Positions 39,716 through 49,602 of a stretch of 64,000 bases of DNA are shown here, one piece after another. The stretch covers positions 310,001-374,000 of the forward strand of contig NZ_JAFMZK010000002.1 of assembly GCF_029105185.1 (NCBI RefSeq), in the 5' to 3' direction. Source of the stretch: Aliiroseovarius sp. Z3 (GTDB taxonomy: Bacteria > Pseudomonadota > Alphaproteobacteria > Rhodobacterales > Rhodobacteraceae). The stretch's first letter is position 1; each line of letters begins with the position of its first letter. The translations under genes and the position numbers were made by a program. The notes beneath the pieces were generated by a model, which worked only from the letters and a program-made list of their open reading frames with translations, was not told the DNA's origin and did not search any database.

Positions 39716-41521
39716 TTAGAACGTCCGCGCTTTGGGCGCGATTTTCTTCAAGGCGATACCGCCTTCTTTCTCGGTGGTCAGCGGGTCGGTGATAACCGGG
39801 CGATAGCTCAGGTCGACCTTGGTGCCATCCACGCGGCTGACGGTGTGGACGCGCCACTTCTTGTCGTCGCGTTTCGGGAAATCCTCGTGTGCGTGGGCGC
39901 CGCGGCTTTCCTCGCGGGCTTCTGCACCGTGGATGGTGGCCAGAGCGTTCGGCATCAGGTTGGCCAGTTCCAGCGTCTCCATCAGGTCCGAGTTCCAGAC
40001 CAATGAGCGATCTGTGACGGCAAGGTCGTCCATCTTGGCGGCAACCTTGGTCATCTTCTCGACGCCTTCCTTCATCGTCTTGGCGGTGCGGAAGACGGCA
40101 GCATCGGCTTGCATGGTCTTCTGCATTTCAAGGCGCAGTTCTGCGGTTGGCACGGCACCATTGGCGTTGCGCAACCCGTCGAAGCGATCAAACGCCTTGT
40201 CGACCGAGGATTGGTTCAGCTTGGGATTGGCGGCGTCGGCATCCACCACCTTGCCGGCGCGGATCGCGGCAGCGCGGCCAAAGACCACAAGGTCGATCAG
40301 CGAGTTCGAGCCAAGACGGTTGGCCCCATGCACGGACGCACAGCCCGCTTCACCCACGGCCATCAGGCCGGGAACGACAGCGGTCGGATCGTCTTTGGTC
40401 GGATTCAGAACTTCACCCCAATAGTTGGTCGGGATGCCGCCCATGTTGTAATGCACCGTCGGCAGAACCGGGATCGGTTCCTTGGTCACATCAACACCGG
40501 CAAAGATCTTGGCGCTTTCCGAGATACCGGGAAGGCGTTCGGCCAGTGCCTCGGCAGGCAGGTGGTCGAGATGCAGGAAGATATGATCTTTCTCGGGGCC
40601 GACACCACGACCTTCGCGGATTTCCATGGTCATCGAACGCGACACGTAATCGCGGGGGGCAAGGTCTTTATACTGGGGCGCATAACGCTCCATGAAACGC
40701 TCGCCTTCCGAGTTGACCAGATAGCCACCTTCGCCACGCGCCCCTTCGGTGATCAGACAGCCCGAGCCATAGATGCCGGTCGGGTGGAACTGCACGAATT
40801 CCATGTCTTGCAGGGCCAGACCCGCACGGGCCACCATGCCGCCGCCATCACCGGTGCAGGTGTGGGCCGACGTGGCCGAGAAGAAGGCGCGTCCGTAACC
40901 GCCGGTGGCCAGAACGACCATCTTGGCGTTGAACACGTGCATCGTGCCATCGTCCAGTTTCCAGCAGACAACCCCCTGACATTCGCCGTCTTCCGACATG
41001 ATCAGGTCGATCGCGAAATACTCGACATAGAACTCCGCGTTGTTCTTCAGCGATTGCCCATACAGCGTGTGCAGGATCGCGTGACCGGTCCGGTCGGCTG
41101 CAGCACAGGTGCGTTGTACGGGCGGTCCGTCACCAAATTCGGTCGTGTGACCGCCGAAGGGGCGTTGGTAAATCTTGCCTTCCTCGGTGCGCGAGAAGGG
41201 CACGCCGTAATGTTCCAGCTCGTACACCGCCTTGGGGGCTTCGCGGGCCAAATATTCCATCGCGTCCGTGTCGCCCAGCCAGTCCGAGCCTTTGACGGTG
41301 TCATACATGTGCCACTGCCAGTTGTCCGGGCCCATGTTGGACAGGGACGCGGCAATGCCGCCCTGCGCTGCGACCGTGTGTGATCGGGTCGGGAACACCT
41401 TGGTCACGCAAGCAGTGCGCAGGCCCTGTTCGGCCATGCCAAGTGTCGCACGCAGACCAGCGCCACCGGCACCGACCACGACCACGTCATATTCGTGCGT
41501 TTCGTATTCGTAAGCTGCCAT
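39716..41521 (-). CDS. sdhA: Succinate dehydrogenase flavoprotein subunit
   Basis: Catalytic subunit of complex II, oxidising succinate to fumarate. It has 601 residues. The covalent-FAD histidine lies in [10 protein letters not shown], the dinucleotide fold starts at [12 protein letters not shown], and [10 protein letters not shown] and the [10 protein letters not shown] stretch are conserved. Starts 18 bp after sdhD. Members of this family share features with fumarate reductase, but the gene order C-D-A-B indicates Sdh. Confidence 0.99.
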   Translation of the reverse strand: MAAYEYETHEYDVVVVGAGGAGLRATLGMAEQGLRTACVTKVFPTRSHTVAAQGGIAASLSNMGPDNWQWHMYDTVKGSDWLGDTDAMEYLAREAPKAVYELEHYGVPFSRTEEGKIYQRPFGGHTTEFGDGPPVQRTCAAADRTGHAILHTLYGQSLKNNAEFYVEYFAIDLIMSEDGECQGVVCWKLDDGTMHVFNAKMVVLATGGYGRAFFSATSAHTCTGDGGGMVARAGLALQDMEFVQFHPTGIYGSGCLITEGARGEGGYLVNSEGERFMERYAPQYKDLAPRDYVSRSMTMEIREGRGVGPEKDHIFLHLDHLPAEALAERLPGISESAKIFAGVDVTKEPIPVLPTVHYNMGGIPTNYWGEVLNPTKDDPTAVVPGLMAVGEAGCASVHGANRLGSNSLIDLVVFGRAAAIRAGKVVDADAANPKLNQSSVDKAFDRFDGLRNANGAVPTAELRLEMQKTMQADAAVFRTAKTMKEGVEKMTKVAAKMDDLAVTDRSLVWNSDLMETLELANLMPNALATIHGAEAREESRGAHAHEDFPKRDDKKWRVHTVSRVDGTKVDLSYRPVITDPLTTEKEGGIALKKIAPKARTF

Positions 41522-41539
41522 TTGGGTTGCTCTCCGGTC

Positions 41540-41911
41540 TTAAAAGGCGATGCGGGCAAGGCCATACAGGCCAACCGCAAGAATTGTGTAAGCCAATGCG
41601 GTGCAGGTGATCACAAGGACTTTCTTGACTACGCCGCGAGAGTAGTCCTCGATCACCACTTGGATGCCATGGCGAAAGTGAACCATCGCGGTGACAAGCG
41701 TCATCGCTGCAATGATGGCGGGGAAGGGGCGCTGGTAATAGGCGATGGCTTCCTCGTAGGGCAGCCCAAGCGCGCAACCGAAGGTCAGCGCGAACAGCGG
41801 CATCAGGATCAGAAGGCCCACAGCCGAAATGGCCTGTCCCCAGAAGTGTTCGGTGCCAGAGCCGGCAGCCCCTTTGCCTACGGCGCGTTTGCGGTCGGTT
41901 AGATAATGCAT
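41540..41911 (-). CDS. sdhD: Succinate dehydrogenase membrane anchor subunit D
   Basis: A 123-residue membrane protein with three hydrophobic helices that with SdhC binds haem b and ubiquinone. The MVHFRHGIQVVIEDYSRG segment with its His is the SdhD pattern. The start lies 11 bp after sdhC. Identity rests on position as much as on sequence. Confidence 0.94.
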   Translation of the reverse strand: MHYLTDRKRAVGKGAAGSGTEHFWGQAISAVGLLILMPLFALTFGCALGLPYEEAIAYYQRPFPAIIAAMTLVTAMVHFRHGIQVVIEDYSRGVVKKVLVITCTALAYTILAVGLYGLARIAF

Positions 41912-41922
41912 GCCTGTCCCCC

Positions 41923-42306
41923 TTACACGATGATGGCGACGATGATCGCCAGAATGACAGACCCGATGATGACGCCAATGCCCATCTTTTCGGCAGTTGG
42001 AACATCAAGACCAATGCCAATATCCCAGATCAGGTGTCGCAGACCTGATAGCGCGTGATAGCACAAGGCCCACAGCGCCAGAAACATGATCACATCCCCG
42101 ATGAACGAGGTCATCAGACCGTTCACCAGATCATAGTAACCCGGTCCCATTGCGGCTGCGATGAACCACCACACAACCAGGATCGCGGCCCCCAGAAGGG
42201 CGACACCGGTTATCCGGGCGAAGATCGAGGTGATGGAGGTCAGCTGCGGGCGGTAAATCTGCAGATGCGGGGATAGTGGGCGATTGCCCCTATTCACGTC
42301 GGCCAT
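41923..42306 (-). CDS. sdhC: Succinate dehydrogenase cytochrome b556 subunit
   Basis: A 127-residue membrane protein, first gene of sdhCDAB. The N-terminal NRPLSPHLQIYRPQLTSITSIFARITGV is the SdhC signature; the haem-ligand His is in CYHALSGLRHLIWD. Three helices are visible. A double TGTGATCACA site lies 122-156 bp upstream of the start. Confidence 0.96.
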   Translation of the reverse strand: MADVNRGNRPLSPHLQIYRPQLTSITSIFARITGVALLGAAILVVWWFIAAAMGPGYYDLVNGLMTSFIGDVIMFLALWALCYHALSGLRHLIWDIGIGLDVPTAEKMGIGVIIGSVILAIIVAIIV

Positions 42307-42427
42307 GGCGGCCTCCTTCTGTCTGTTGCGACTGTTGTGACAGGAATAACGTCATTTGCAGTGCAGAGTCACGCGTTATGGGCAGCAAAACTGGCCGAAT
42401 TTGCGCTAACATGAAGGAAATCTTCAC

Positions 42428-42462
42428 CATGTGATCACAAAAAATATTCTTGTGATCACATG
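42428..42462. promoter_or_regulatory. Double TGTGATCACA operator upstream of sdhCDAB
   Basis: Two perfect copies of the palindrome TGTGATCACA (42430-42439 and 42451-42460) have centres 21 bp apart, two helical turns. Together they form a 13-bp inverted repeat (CATGTGATCACAA / TTGTGATCACATG). The same arrangement precedes sucC, and a single copy precedes the GntR/FCD gene at 59.7 kb, the likely regulator. Confidence 0.8.
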
Positions 42463-42560
42463 CGAAGCGTCTTTATATCCGACTGAAAATATAGGGCAAT
42501 CCGGCGCAAATGCCGCGCGGCGGCATCGGCCCTGCTTTGCCGATTATCGTCGCCAGACAT

Positions 42561-43595
42561 CTATTTTGGCATCAATGCCCAGTAATCCAGATCCAGCATG
42601 ACCTCGGGATGATACTTGCCGTCTTCGCCTTTTAGCGCGAATTCGGGCGCGCCATGTTTGACCGCAACCAAGCGCAATCGCACGGCACCCACGCCCGGCG
42701 CATCGGTGTCTGCCTTGTCCAGAACTTCAGACCATGCGCGGATGGTGTCGCCCGCGAAGCAAGGGTTGGCATGTGCCCCGCCGTTCAAGCCGACGATCAT
42801 CTGCGCATTTGCCAGCCCGTTGAACGACAAGGCCCGCGCCATCGAGATCACATGCCCACCATAAATCAGCCGCTTGCCGTCCGGGCGGAAGGTGGCGTCA
42901 AAATGCACTTTGGCCGTGTTCTGCCACAAGCGGGTCGCCAGCATGTGTTCGGCTTCTTCGACGGTCACGCCATCGACATGGTCGATCTTTTCGCCGACCT
43001 CGTAGTCGCCCCAGCGGTGCGGTTCGCCCGCAAGGGTGAAGTCGTAATCCGCGAATGACAGACCTTCAGGGATCGTCAGGTCACTTGTGTCCAACGTGCC
43101 TTTCAACTCGGGGATCACGGTGTCCGGGGCAGGGGCGTCCAGATTGCCTTTGCGCACCATCACCCAGCGCACGTATTCCAGAACCGGCTCGCCCACTTGG
43201 TTCACCCCACGTGTGCGCACCCAGACCACGCCTGATTTCCCGTTCGAGTTCTGCTTAAGCCCGATCACTTCTGAAGATGACCGCAGCGTGTCGCCCGGAT
43301 AAACCGGTTTCAACCAGCGCCCTTCCGCATAGCCAAGGTTCGCCACAGCGTTCAGGGATATGTCGGGAACGGTCTTGCCAAAGACGATATGAAACGCGAT
43401 CAGGTCATCCAGGGGCGAGCCCTCCAACCCGCAATGGCCTGCAAATTCGTCCGAGGAGTATAGCGCATGACGGGCTGGATAGAGCGCGTGATAAAGCGCC
43501 CGCTCCCCTTCTGCCACGGTGCGCGGAACAGCGTGGTCAATCACCTCGCCGAGTTTGTAATCCTCAAAGAAACGGCCGGGGTTGGTTTTTGCCAT
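42561..43595 (-). CDS. mch: Mesaconyl-CoA hydratase (beta-methylmalyl-CoA dehydratase)
   Basis: A 344-residue double-hotdog MaoC protein that matches in length and pattern the mesaconyl-C1-CoA hydratase of the ethylmalonyl-CoA pathway for acetyl-CoA assimilation. Two hotdog halves are visible: NPGRFFEDYKLGEVIDHAVPRTV...HIVFGKTVPDISLNAVANLGYAEGRW, and HRWGDYEVGEKIDHVDGVTVEEAEHMLATRLWQNTAKVHFD.... The co-operonic malyl-CoA thioesterase-like gene supports the assignment. A different MaoC substrate cannot be ruled out from sequence alone. The start overlaps the DUF1737 stop by 1 bp. Confidence 0.85.
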   Translation of the reverse strand: MAKTNPGRFFEDYKLGEVIDHAVPRTVAEGERALYHALYPARHALYSSDEFAGHCGLEGSPLDDLIAFHIVFGKTVPDISLNAVANLGYAEGRWLKPVYPGDTLRSSSEVIGLKQNSNGKSGVVWVRTRGVNQVGEPVLEYVRWVMVRKGNLDAPAPDTVIPELKGTLDTSDLTIPEGLSFADYDFTLAGEPHRWGDYEVGEKIDHVDGVTVEEAEHMLATRLWQNTAKVHFDATFRPDGKRLIYGGHVISMARALSFNGLANAQMIVGLNGGAHANPCFAGDTIRAWSEVLDKADTDAPGVGAVRLRLVAVKHGAPEFALKGEDGKYHPEVMLDLDYWALMPK

Positions 43596-43798
43596 CAGTG
43601 CTCTCCCAATTTCGTGTCGGGTGTGTAATCGCCGGGAACGACCTTCACCACGGCCTGAGCACAGCGCATTTTGCCGGTCGCGGCGTCGTGGGCATAGGCA
43701 GGATCACCGTGAAGCTCCCATCCCTTGTTCAGGGCGGCGGTCACTTTGTGGCAGAACGCCGATGTGTCATCTTCTGTCAGCAGGCGATAGAGCTTCAT
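43595..43798 (-). CDS. DUF1737 domain protein
   Basis: A 67-residue protein with the DUF1737 pattern: MKLYRLLTEDDTSAFCHKVTAALNKGWELHGDPAYAHDAATGKMRCAQAVVK. Function unknown. It lies between nnrU-like (3 bp upstream) and mch (1-bp overlap), so it is part of the same transcript. Confidence 0.85.
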   Translation of the reverse strand: MKLYRLLTEDDTSAFCHKVTAALNKGWELHGDPAYAHDAATGKMRCAQAVVKVVPGDYTPDTKLGEH

Positions 43799-43801
43799 GG
43801 C

Positions 43802-44350
43802 TTACATTCCGAACGGTGATGGGCCGATCAGCCCGTGAACAAATCCAATGACCAGCGTCAGGACAACTGATGCCACAAGGAACATTCCGTCCTTCGCGAT
43901 GGCGCCCTTGGGGTGCGGGGTCCATTCTGGCTCGGCCCGGTTGATCACGGCAATCTCGGCCACCGCCCAGATCGTTAGCGCGCCGAACAAGATCATCGAG
44001 GCAAGATCAGGGTTCACCATGATATGCGCCACGGACCAGATGATGAACCCGGTCAGCATCGGGTGGCGCATCCGGTAAAACAGCGCGCCTTTCGATGGGC
44101 CCGGGCTCATGAAGTAGATCGCGAAGACGATGGCCAGATTGTTGATGTGTTTCAGAAACGCGGGATAGGCCACAAGATCGAAGCTTTCGGTCGCTCGGTA
44201 GCCGACCACCATCAGGACCACACCGATAAGCAGGATAAGGGCGGAAACACCCTTCGCCTTTTCGCCCATCGCTGCGTGACGCGCGGGCAGAGCGCGCTTC
44301 CAGAAATGCCCCGCATACCAAAGGGCGATGCCGATGATCAGGATGGTCAT
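43802..44350 (-). CDS. NnrU family membrane protein
   Basis: A 182-residue integral membrane protein with five or six hydrophobic segments, of the NnrU/isoprenylcysteine methyltransferase-like group. The conserved HxxxM-type stretch YRMRHPMLTGFIIWSVAHIMVNPD is visible. NnrU was first named from nitrite/nitric-oxide reduction loci, but no denitrification gene lies here; in this operon with mcl2 and mch its role is unknown. Confidence 0.88.
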   Translation of the reverse strand: MTILIIGIALWYAGHFWKRALPARHAAMGEKAKGVSALILLIGVVLMVVGYRATESFDLVAYPAFLKHINNLAIVFAIYFMSPGPSKGALFYRMRHPMLTGFIIWSVAHIMVNPDLASMILFGALTIWAVAEIAVINRAEPEWTPHPKGAIAKDGMFLVASVVLTLVIGFVHGLIGPSPFGM

Positions 44351-44364
44351 GTGTGTTCTCCGCG

Positions 44365-45213
44365 CTAGCCGGCCATATTGGCAATGGCGTCTGCCTTGGC
44401 CAGAATTCCTTTTGCCGTCACAACATGCAGGTTTTCGACGATTTTACCATCCACAACTGCCACGCCCTGGCCCGAGGCTTCGGCGTCTTCAAACGCGGCG
44501 ATCTGGCGCCGGGCAAGGTCAATTTCGGCATCGGACGGTGCAAAGGCCGTGTTGGCGATGTCCAACTGTGCCGGGTGGATCAGGGTCTTGCCATCCATGC
44601 CCATGTCGCGGCCCTGATCGCATTCGACCTTCAGACCTTCTTCGTCCTTGAAGGCATTATAGACACCGTCGATGATCACCACCCCATGCGCCTTGGCAGC
44701 CAACAGGCACAGATGCAACCCGCCCATCATCGGCAAGCGATCAGCGCGGAAGCGGGTGTTCAGTTCCTTGGCAAGGTCATTGGTCCCCATCACGAAGCCT
44801 TTCAGGCGGGGATGGGCCGCAATTTCGGCAGCGTTCAGCATGCCCAGTGGCGTCTCCATCATTGCCCACAGGTCCACGTCAGGGATCAATTCTGCCAACT
44901 CATCCAACTGTGCCGCCGAATCCACCTTTGGCATCAGGATCGCGTCTATATCGGCGCCTACGAAAGCGGCCACATCATCCTTGCCCCAAGCCGTATCAAA
45001 CCCGTTGATACGGACGATCTTGGCCCGGTTGCCATAGCCACCTTTGTCCAGTTCGGCCTTCAAAACCGTGCGTGCACCTATCTTTGCGTCGGGGGCCACC
45101 GCATCTTCCAGATCAAAGATGATCGCATCGGCAGGCAGGTTGCGCGCCTTTTCCAAAGCACGCTCATTCGAGCCGGGAATGTACAGGACGGAACGAAAGG
45201 GACGAGTGGGCAT
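44365..45213 (-). CDS. mcl2: (3S)-malyl-CoA thioesterase-like protein (HpcH/HpaI, CitE superfamily)
   Basis: A 282-residue TIM-barrel protein of the citrate-lyase-beta superfamily. Conserved blocks are RSVLYIPGSNERALEKARNLPADAIIFDLEDAVAPDAK, KIVRINGFDT, ILMPKVDS, WAMMETPLGMLNA and GMDGKTLIHPAQLDIANTAF. The length fits Mcl2, the (3S)-malyl-CoA thioesterase of the ethylmalonyl-CoA pathway, rather than the longer lyase Mcl1. With mch it supports that pathway. The ATG at 45213 (MPTRPFRSV) is preferred to one at 45252. A citramalyl-CoA or malyl-CoA lyase activity remains possible. Confidence 0.82.
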   Translation of the reverse strand: MPTRPFRSVLYIPGSNERALEKARNLPADAIIFDLEDAVAPDAKIGARTVLKAELDKGGYGNRAKIVRINGFDTAWGKDDVAAFVGADIDAILMPKVDSAAQLDELAELIPDVDLWAMMETPLGMLNAAEIAAHPRLKGFVMGTNDLAKELNTRFRADRLPMMGGLHLCLLAAKAHGVVIIDGVYNAFKDEEGLKVECDQGRDMGMDGKTLIHPAQLDIANTAFAPSDAEIDLARRQIAAFEDAEASGQGVAVVDGKIVENLHVVTAKGILAKADAIANMAG

Positions 45214-45323
45214 GATTCTGATACTCCGCAATATTGTTGCGCAAGGGACCATATTTGCGCACCATTCCGCAAGTGTGGATTTGCCGCAACGCAGAAATTT
45301 CTTGTTTCAGGCGCCGTAGCTGA

Positions 45324-46082
45324 TCAGGTCAGGCCTTCCCAGATCAGCTTCGTGCCTGTGACAATCAGGAAGAAATAGGTGAAGGCAAAGAAGCTCCGCT
45401 CGGACAGGCGGTGGTGCATATGCACACCAATCCAAACCCCGATCACTGCAAACGGGATCAAGAACAGATTGGCCTTTGCCGTTTGCCACGAAAAGATTCC
45501 CAGTGCGAAATACGGGATGAATTTCAACAGATTTATCGCCCAGAAACTGATCACTGTTGTGGCTTGAAACGTGGTCTTGTCCAGCCGGCGGGACAACAGA
45601 AACACCGCTGCCGGCGGGCCGCCGGCGTGGCTGATGAAACTGGTAAATCCAGCGACCAGCCCCCAGAACCCGCCAAGCCCTGCGGACATGGGGTGGGCTG
45701 CGGGGCGGATCAGCCCCTTCGCACGCGCCAACTGGAAGCCAACGAAACCAACGGCGATCAGACCGATCAACAGGCGGAACAAATCTGGATCGGCGATCGA
45801 ATACAGAAGCGCCCCGATTGTCACGCCCGGAACGGCTCCTAGCACCAAGGCCTTGGCTGACGGTGTATCCCACTTTCGCCAATAAGGTTGTAGCGCCGTT
45901 ACATCCATCAGCATCAACAGCGGCAACATCAGCCCGATGGCTGCGCCGGGTTCCAGAATCAGCGCGAGCAGCGGCGTTGCTGCAAAGGCCGCGCCCGAGC
46001 CGAAGCCGCCCTTCGAAATACCCGCAAAGATCACTGCAGGGATCGCAAAGGCAAAGAATGTGAGGTCAAGAACCTCGGGCAT
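45324..46082 (-). CDS. TauE/SafE family anion exporter
   Basis: A 252-residue membrane protein with about eight helices in two repeats, of the sulfite/organosulfonate exporter TauE/SafE (DUF81) group. FAGISKGGFGSGAAFAATPLLALI near the N-terminus is the signature of the first repeat, and AGFTSFISHAGGPPAAVFLL of the second. The ATG at 46082 follows GAGGGA; an ATG at 46175 would add a non-hydrophobic extension. No sulfur-metabolism gene adjoins, so the substrate is open. Divergent from mdh. Confidence 0.9.
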   Translation of the reverse strand: MPEVLDLTFFAFAIPAVIFAGISKGGFGSGAAFAATPLLALILEPGAAIGLMLPLLMLMDVTALQPYWRKWDTPSAKALVLGAVPGVTIGALLYSIADPDLFRLLIGLIAVGFVGFQLARAKGLIRPAAHPMSAGLGGFWGLVAGFTSFISHAGGPPAAVFLLSRRLDKTTFQATTVISFWAINLLKFIPYFALGIFSWQTAKANLFLIPFAVIGVWIGVHMHHRLSERSFFAFTYFFLIVTGTKLIWEGLT

Positions 46083-46225
46083 GGCGCGTCCCTCAAACCG
46101 CTGCAAAACGAGTGATTTAGCGCTATCGCGAATGCAGTTCGGGGGCAAGCGCCGCGTTATGCCGCGGCGCGGCACCCTTGCGCGAATGCTTTAATCGGAC
46201 TACGCATGCGCCCGAAAACAACTGA

Positions 46226-47203
<978 letters not shown>

Positions 47204-47224
47204 TCTTATCAGAAGAACAGAATC

Positions 47225-47254
47225 GGGGCGCTCCAATCAGGGGCGCCCCTTTTT
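47225..47254 (+). terminator. Intrinsic terminator of mdh
   Basis: A 7-bp perfect stem GGGGCGC / GCGCCCC is followed by TTTTT, 21 bp after the mdh stop. Confidence 0.9.
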
Positions 47255-47310
47255 CTTTTCACGGAAGAACCTTTAGAATCACGGGGTTTTTCCATTTCTG
47301 CGCGGGTGAA

Positions 47311-47353
47311 GCAATTTGTGATCACAGTTTTTTCGGGTGTGATCACAAATTGC
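47311..47353. promoter_or_regulatory. Double TGTGATCACA operator upstream of sucCDAB
   Basis: Copies at 47317-47326 and 47338-47347 have centres 21 bp apart, exactly as at sdhC. The flanks extend the symmetry to a perfect 16-bp inverted repeat (GCAATTTGTGATCACA / TGTGATCACAAATTGC) with an 11-nt spacer. It lies 107-150 bp ahead of sucC. Confidence 0.82.
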
Positions 47354-47460
47354 CGGGTTTAGCGCAAAAATCCACCTAATCAGCAGAAAGTGTTTTCGAC
47401 CATCCGCGCAGTTGTGCATGGTGTCCGCGACCAAATGGACCAACTGGATAGGATGATTTC

Positions 47461-48654
47461 ATGAACATTCATGAATACCAGGCGAAGGCCCTTCTGAAAT
47501 CCTACGGTGCCCCTGTTTCCGACGGGCGCGCTGTTTTGAGAGCAGAAGAAGCCAAGACCGCCGCAGGTGAACTCGACGGACCGCTTTGGGTGGTCAAAGC
47601 ACAAATTCACGCAGGTGGCCGCGGTAAAGGTTCCTTCAAGGAAGCTGACGCTGGCGAAAAAGGCGGTGTGCGCCTGACCAAGTCGGTGGAAGAAGCCGCC
47701 GAGGAAGCCAAGAAGATGCTGGGCCGCACCCTTGTGACCCACCAGACCGGCCCGGCAGGCAAACAGGTCAACCGCATCTATATCGAGGCCGGGTCCGGCA
47801 TTGAGCGCGAGCTTTACCTTGCTCTGCTGGTTGACCGCCAAACCTCGCGCATTTCGTTCGTCTGCTCGACCGAAGGCGGCATGGACATCGAGGAAGTCGC
47901 CGCCGCGACGCCGGAAAAAATCCTGAGCTTCTCGGTCGATCCCGCGACGGGGTATCAAGGCTTCCACGGCCGCCGCATCGCCTTCGCGCTGGGCCTGGAA
48001 GGCGCGCAGGTCAAGCAATGCGTGAAACTGATGGGTCAGCTCTACAAGGCTTTCGTTGAGAAAGACATGGAGATGCTGGAGATCAACCCGCTGATCGTGT
48101 CTGACAGCGGCGATCTGAAAGTGCTGGACGCCAAGGTTGGCTTCGACGGCAACGCCATTTATCGCCACCCGGACATCGCCGAGCTGCGCGACACCACCGA
48201 AGAAGACCCGAAAGAGCTGGAAGCGTCGAAATACGACCTGAACTACATCGCTCTGGACGGTGAAATCGGCTGCATGGTGAACGGTGCTGGTCTGGCAATG
48301 GCCACCATGGACATCATCAAGCTCTACGGTGCTGAGCCTGCCAACTTCCTTGACGTGGGCGGCGGTGCGACCAAAGAGAAAGTGACCGAAGCCTTCAAGA
48401 TCATCACCTCGGACCCGAACGTAAAGGGCATCCTTGTGAACATCTTCGGCGGCATCATGCGCTGTGACGTCATCGCCGAGGGCGTGGTTGCAGCCGTGAA
48501 AGAAGTGGGCCTGAAGGTTCCGCTGGTCGTACGTCTGGAAGGCACCAACGTGGAAGCCGGTAAAGACATCATCAACAATTCAGACGTTGATGTGATCGCA
48601 GCCGACAACCTGTCGGACGGTGCTGAGAAAATCGTGAAAGCGGTGAAGGGTTAA
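47461..48654 (+). CDS. sucC: Succinyl-CoA synthetase beta subunit
   Basis: Nucleotide-binding subunit of succinyl-CoA synthetase, which forms succinate with substrate-level phosphorylation. It has 397 residues with an N-terminal ATP-grasp domain ([32 protein letters not shown]) and a C-terminal CoA-ligase domain ([34 protein letters not shown]). First gene of the suc operon; 4 bp separate it from sucD. Confidence 0.99.
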   Translation: MNIHEYQAKALLKSYGAPVSDGRAVLRAEEAKTAAGELDGPLWVVKAQIHAGGRGKGSFKEADAGEKGGVRLTKSVEEAAEEAKKMLGRTLVTHQTGPAGKQVNRIYIEAGSGIERELYLALLVDRQTSRISFVCSTEGGMDIEEVAAATPEKILSFSVDPATGYQGFHGRRIAFALGLEGAQVKQCVKLMGQLYKAFVEKDMEMLEINPLIVSDSGDLKVLDAKVGFDGNAIYRHPDIAELRDTTEEDPKELEASKYDLNYIALDGEIGCMVNGAGLAMATMDIIKLYGAEPANFLDVGGGATKEKVTEAFKIITSDPNVKGILVNIFGGIMRCDVIAEGVVAAVKEVGLKVPLVVRLEGTNVEAGKDIINNSDVDVIAADNLSDGAEKIVKAVKG

Positions 48655-48658
48655 GACA

Positions 48659-49543
48659 ATGGCAGTTCTTATTGACGAAAACACCAAGGTCATCTGTCAG
48701 GGCTTCACTGGCTCGCAGGGCACCTTTCACTCGGAACAGGCCATTGCGTATGGCACCAAGATGGTCGGCGGTGTCACGCCGGGCAAAGGTGGGCAGACGC
48801 ATCTGGATCTTCCGGTCTTCAACTCGGTTCACGAAGCCAAGCACGTCACCGAAGCCAATGCTTCCGTGATCTACGTGCCGCCGCCCTTCGCAGCGGACTC
48901 GATCCTTGAGGCGATTGATGCGGAGATGGAACTGATCGTTTGCATCACCGAAGGCATTCCGGTGCTGGATATGATGCGCGTTCAGCGTGCCTTGGAGGGC
49001 TCAAAATCGCGCCTGATCGGCCCGAACTGCCCCGGTGTCATCACGCCGGACGCCTGTAAGATCGGCATCATGCCCGGCCACATCCACAAACGTGGTTCGG
49101 TTGGTGTTGTGTCGCGCTCCGGCACCCTGACCTATGAGGCTGTGAAACAGACCTCGGACATCGGTCTGGGCCAGTCGACCGCGGTGGGCATCGGCGGCGA
49201 CCCAATCAAGGGCACCGAGCACATTGATGTGCTGGACATGTTCCTGGACGATGACGAAACCCAGTCGATCATCATGATCGGTGAAATCGGTGGCTCGGCA
49301 GAAGAAGAAGCTGCTGAGTTCCTGGCCGAACAGAAGAAGAAAGGCCGCTGGAAGCCGGTCGCTGGCTTCATCGCTGGCCGCACGGCACCTCCGGGCCGCC
49401 GCATGGGTCACGCTGGCGCGATTGTTGCCGGTGGCAAAGGCGGCGCCGAAGACAAGATCGAAGCCATGCGTTCGGCTGGCATCGTGGTCGCAGACAGCCC
49501 CGCCACGCTGGGCGAGGCCGTTCTGGAAGCCATCGGCAAATAA
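48659..49543 (+). CDS. sucD: Succinyl-CoA synthetase alpha subunit
   Basis: Carries the CoA-binding Rossmann domain ([21 protein letters not shown]) and the phosphohistidine loop [14 protein letters not shown]. It has 294 residues, the normal length. Forms the heterotetramer with SucC. Followed by a 59-bp gap containing a GC-rich hairpin before sucA. Confidence 0.99.
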   Translation: MAVLIDENTKVICQGFTGSQGTFHSEQAIAYGTKMVGGVTPGKGGQTHLDLPVFNSVHEAKHVTEANASVIYVPPPFAADSILEAIDAEMELIVCITEGIPVLDMMRVQRALEGSKSRLIGPNCPGVITPDACKIGIMPGHIHKRGSVGVVSRSGTLTYEAVKQTSDIGLGQSTAVGIGGDPIKGTEHIDVLDMFLDDDETQSIIMIGEIGGSAEEEAAEFLAEQKKKGRWKPVAGFIAGRTAPPGRRMGHAGAIVAGGKGGAEDKIEAMRSAGIVVADSPATLGEAVLEAIGK

Positions 49544-49554
49544 AGAAAGCACTT

Positions 49555-49582
49555 CGCGCGCCCTTAATCGGGGCGCGCGTTT
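49555..49582 (+). other. Intercistronic hairpin between sucD and sucA
   Basis: CGCGCGCCC (49555-49563) pairs perfectly with GGGCGCGCG (49571-49579) and is followed by only TTT. It may act as a weak terminator or processing/stability element that sets the ratio of sucCD to sucAB. Confidence 0.65.
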
Positions 49583-49602
49583 ACCAATTTTCAGGTGAAC
49601 CC

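Noticed and set aside
40109-41383. A 424-codon plus-strand frame opposite sdhA
   Set aside because: Shadow of the sdhA coding sequence, with no recognisable domain.
41600-41620. GGTGATCACAA inside sdhD as another copy of the sdh/suc operator
   Set aside because: It matches 9 of 10 core bases but is inside a coding sequence and is single; GTGATCAC-like strings also arise from common codons in this GC-rich DNA.
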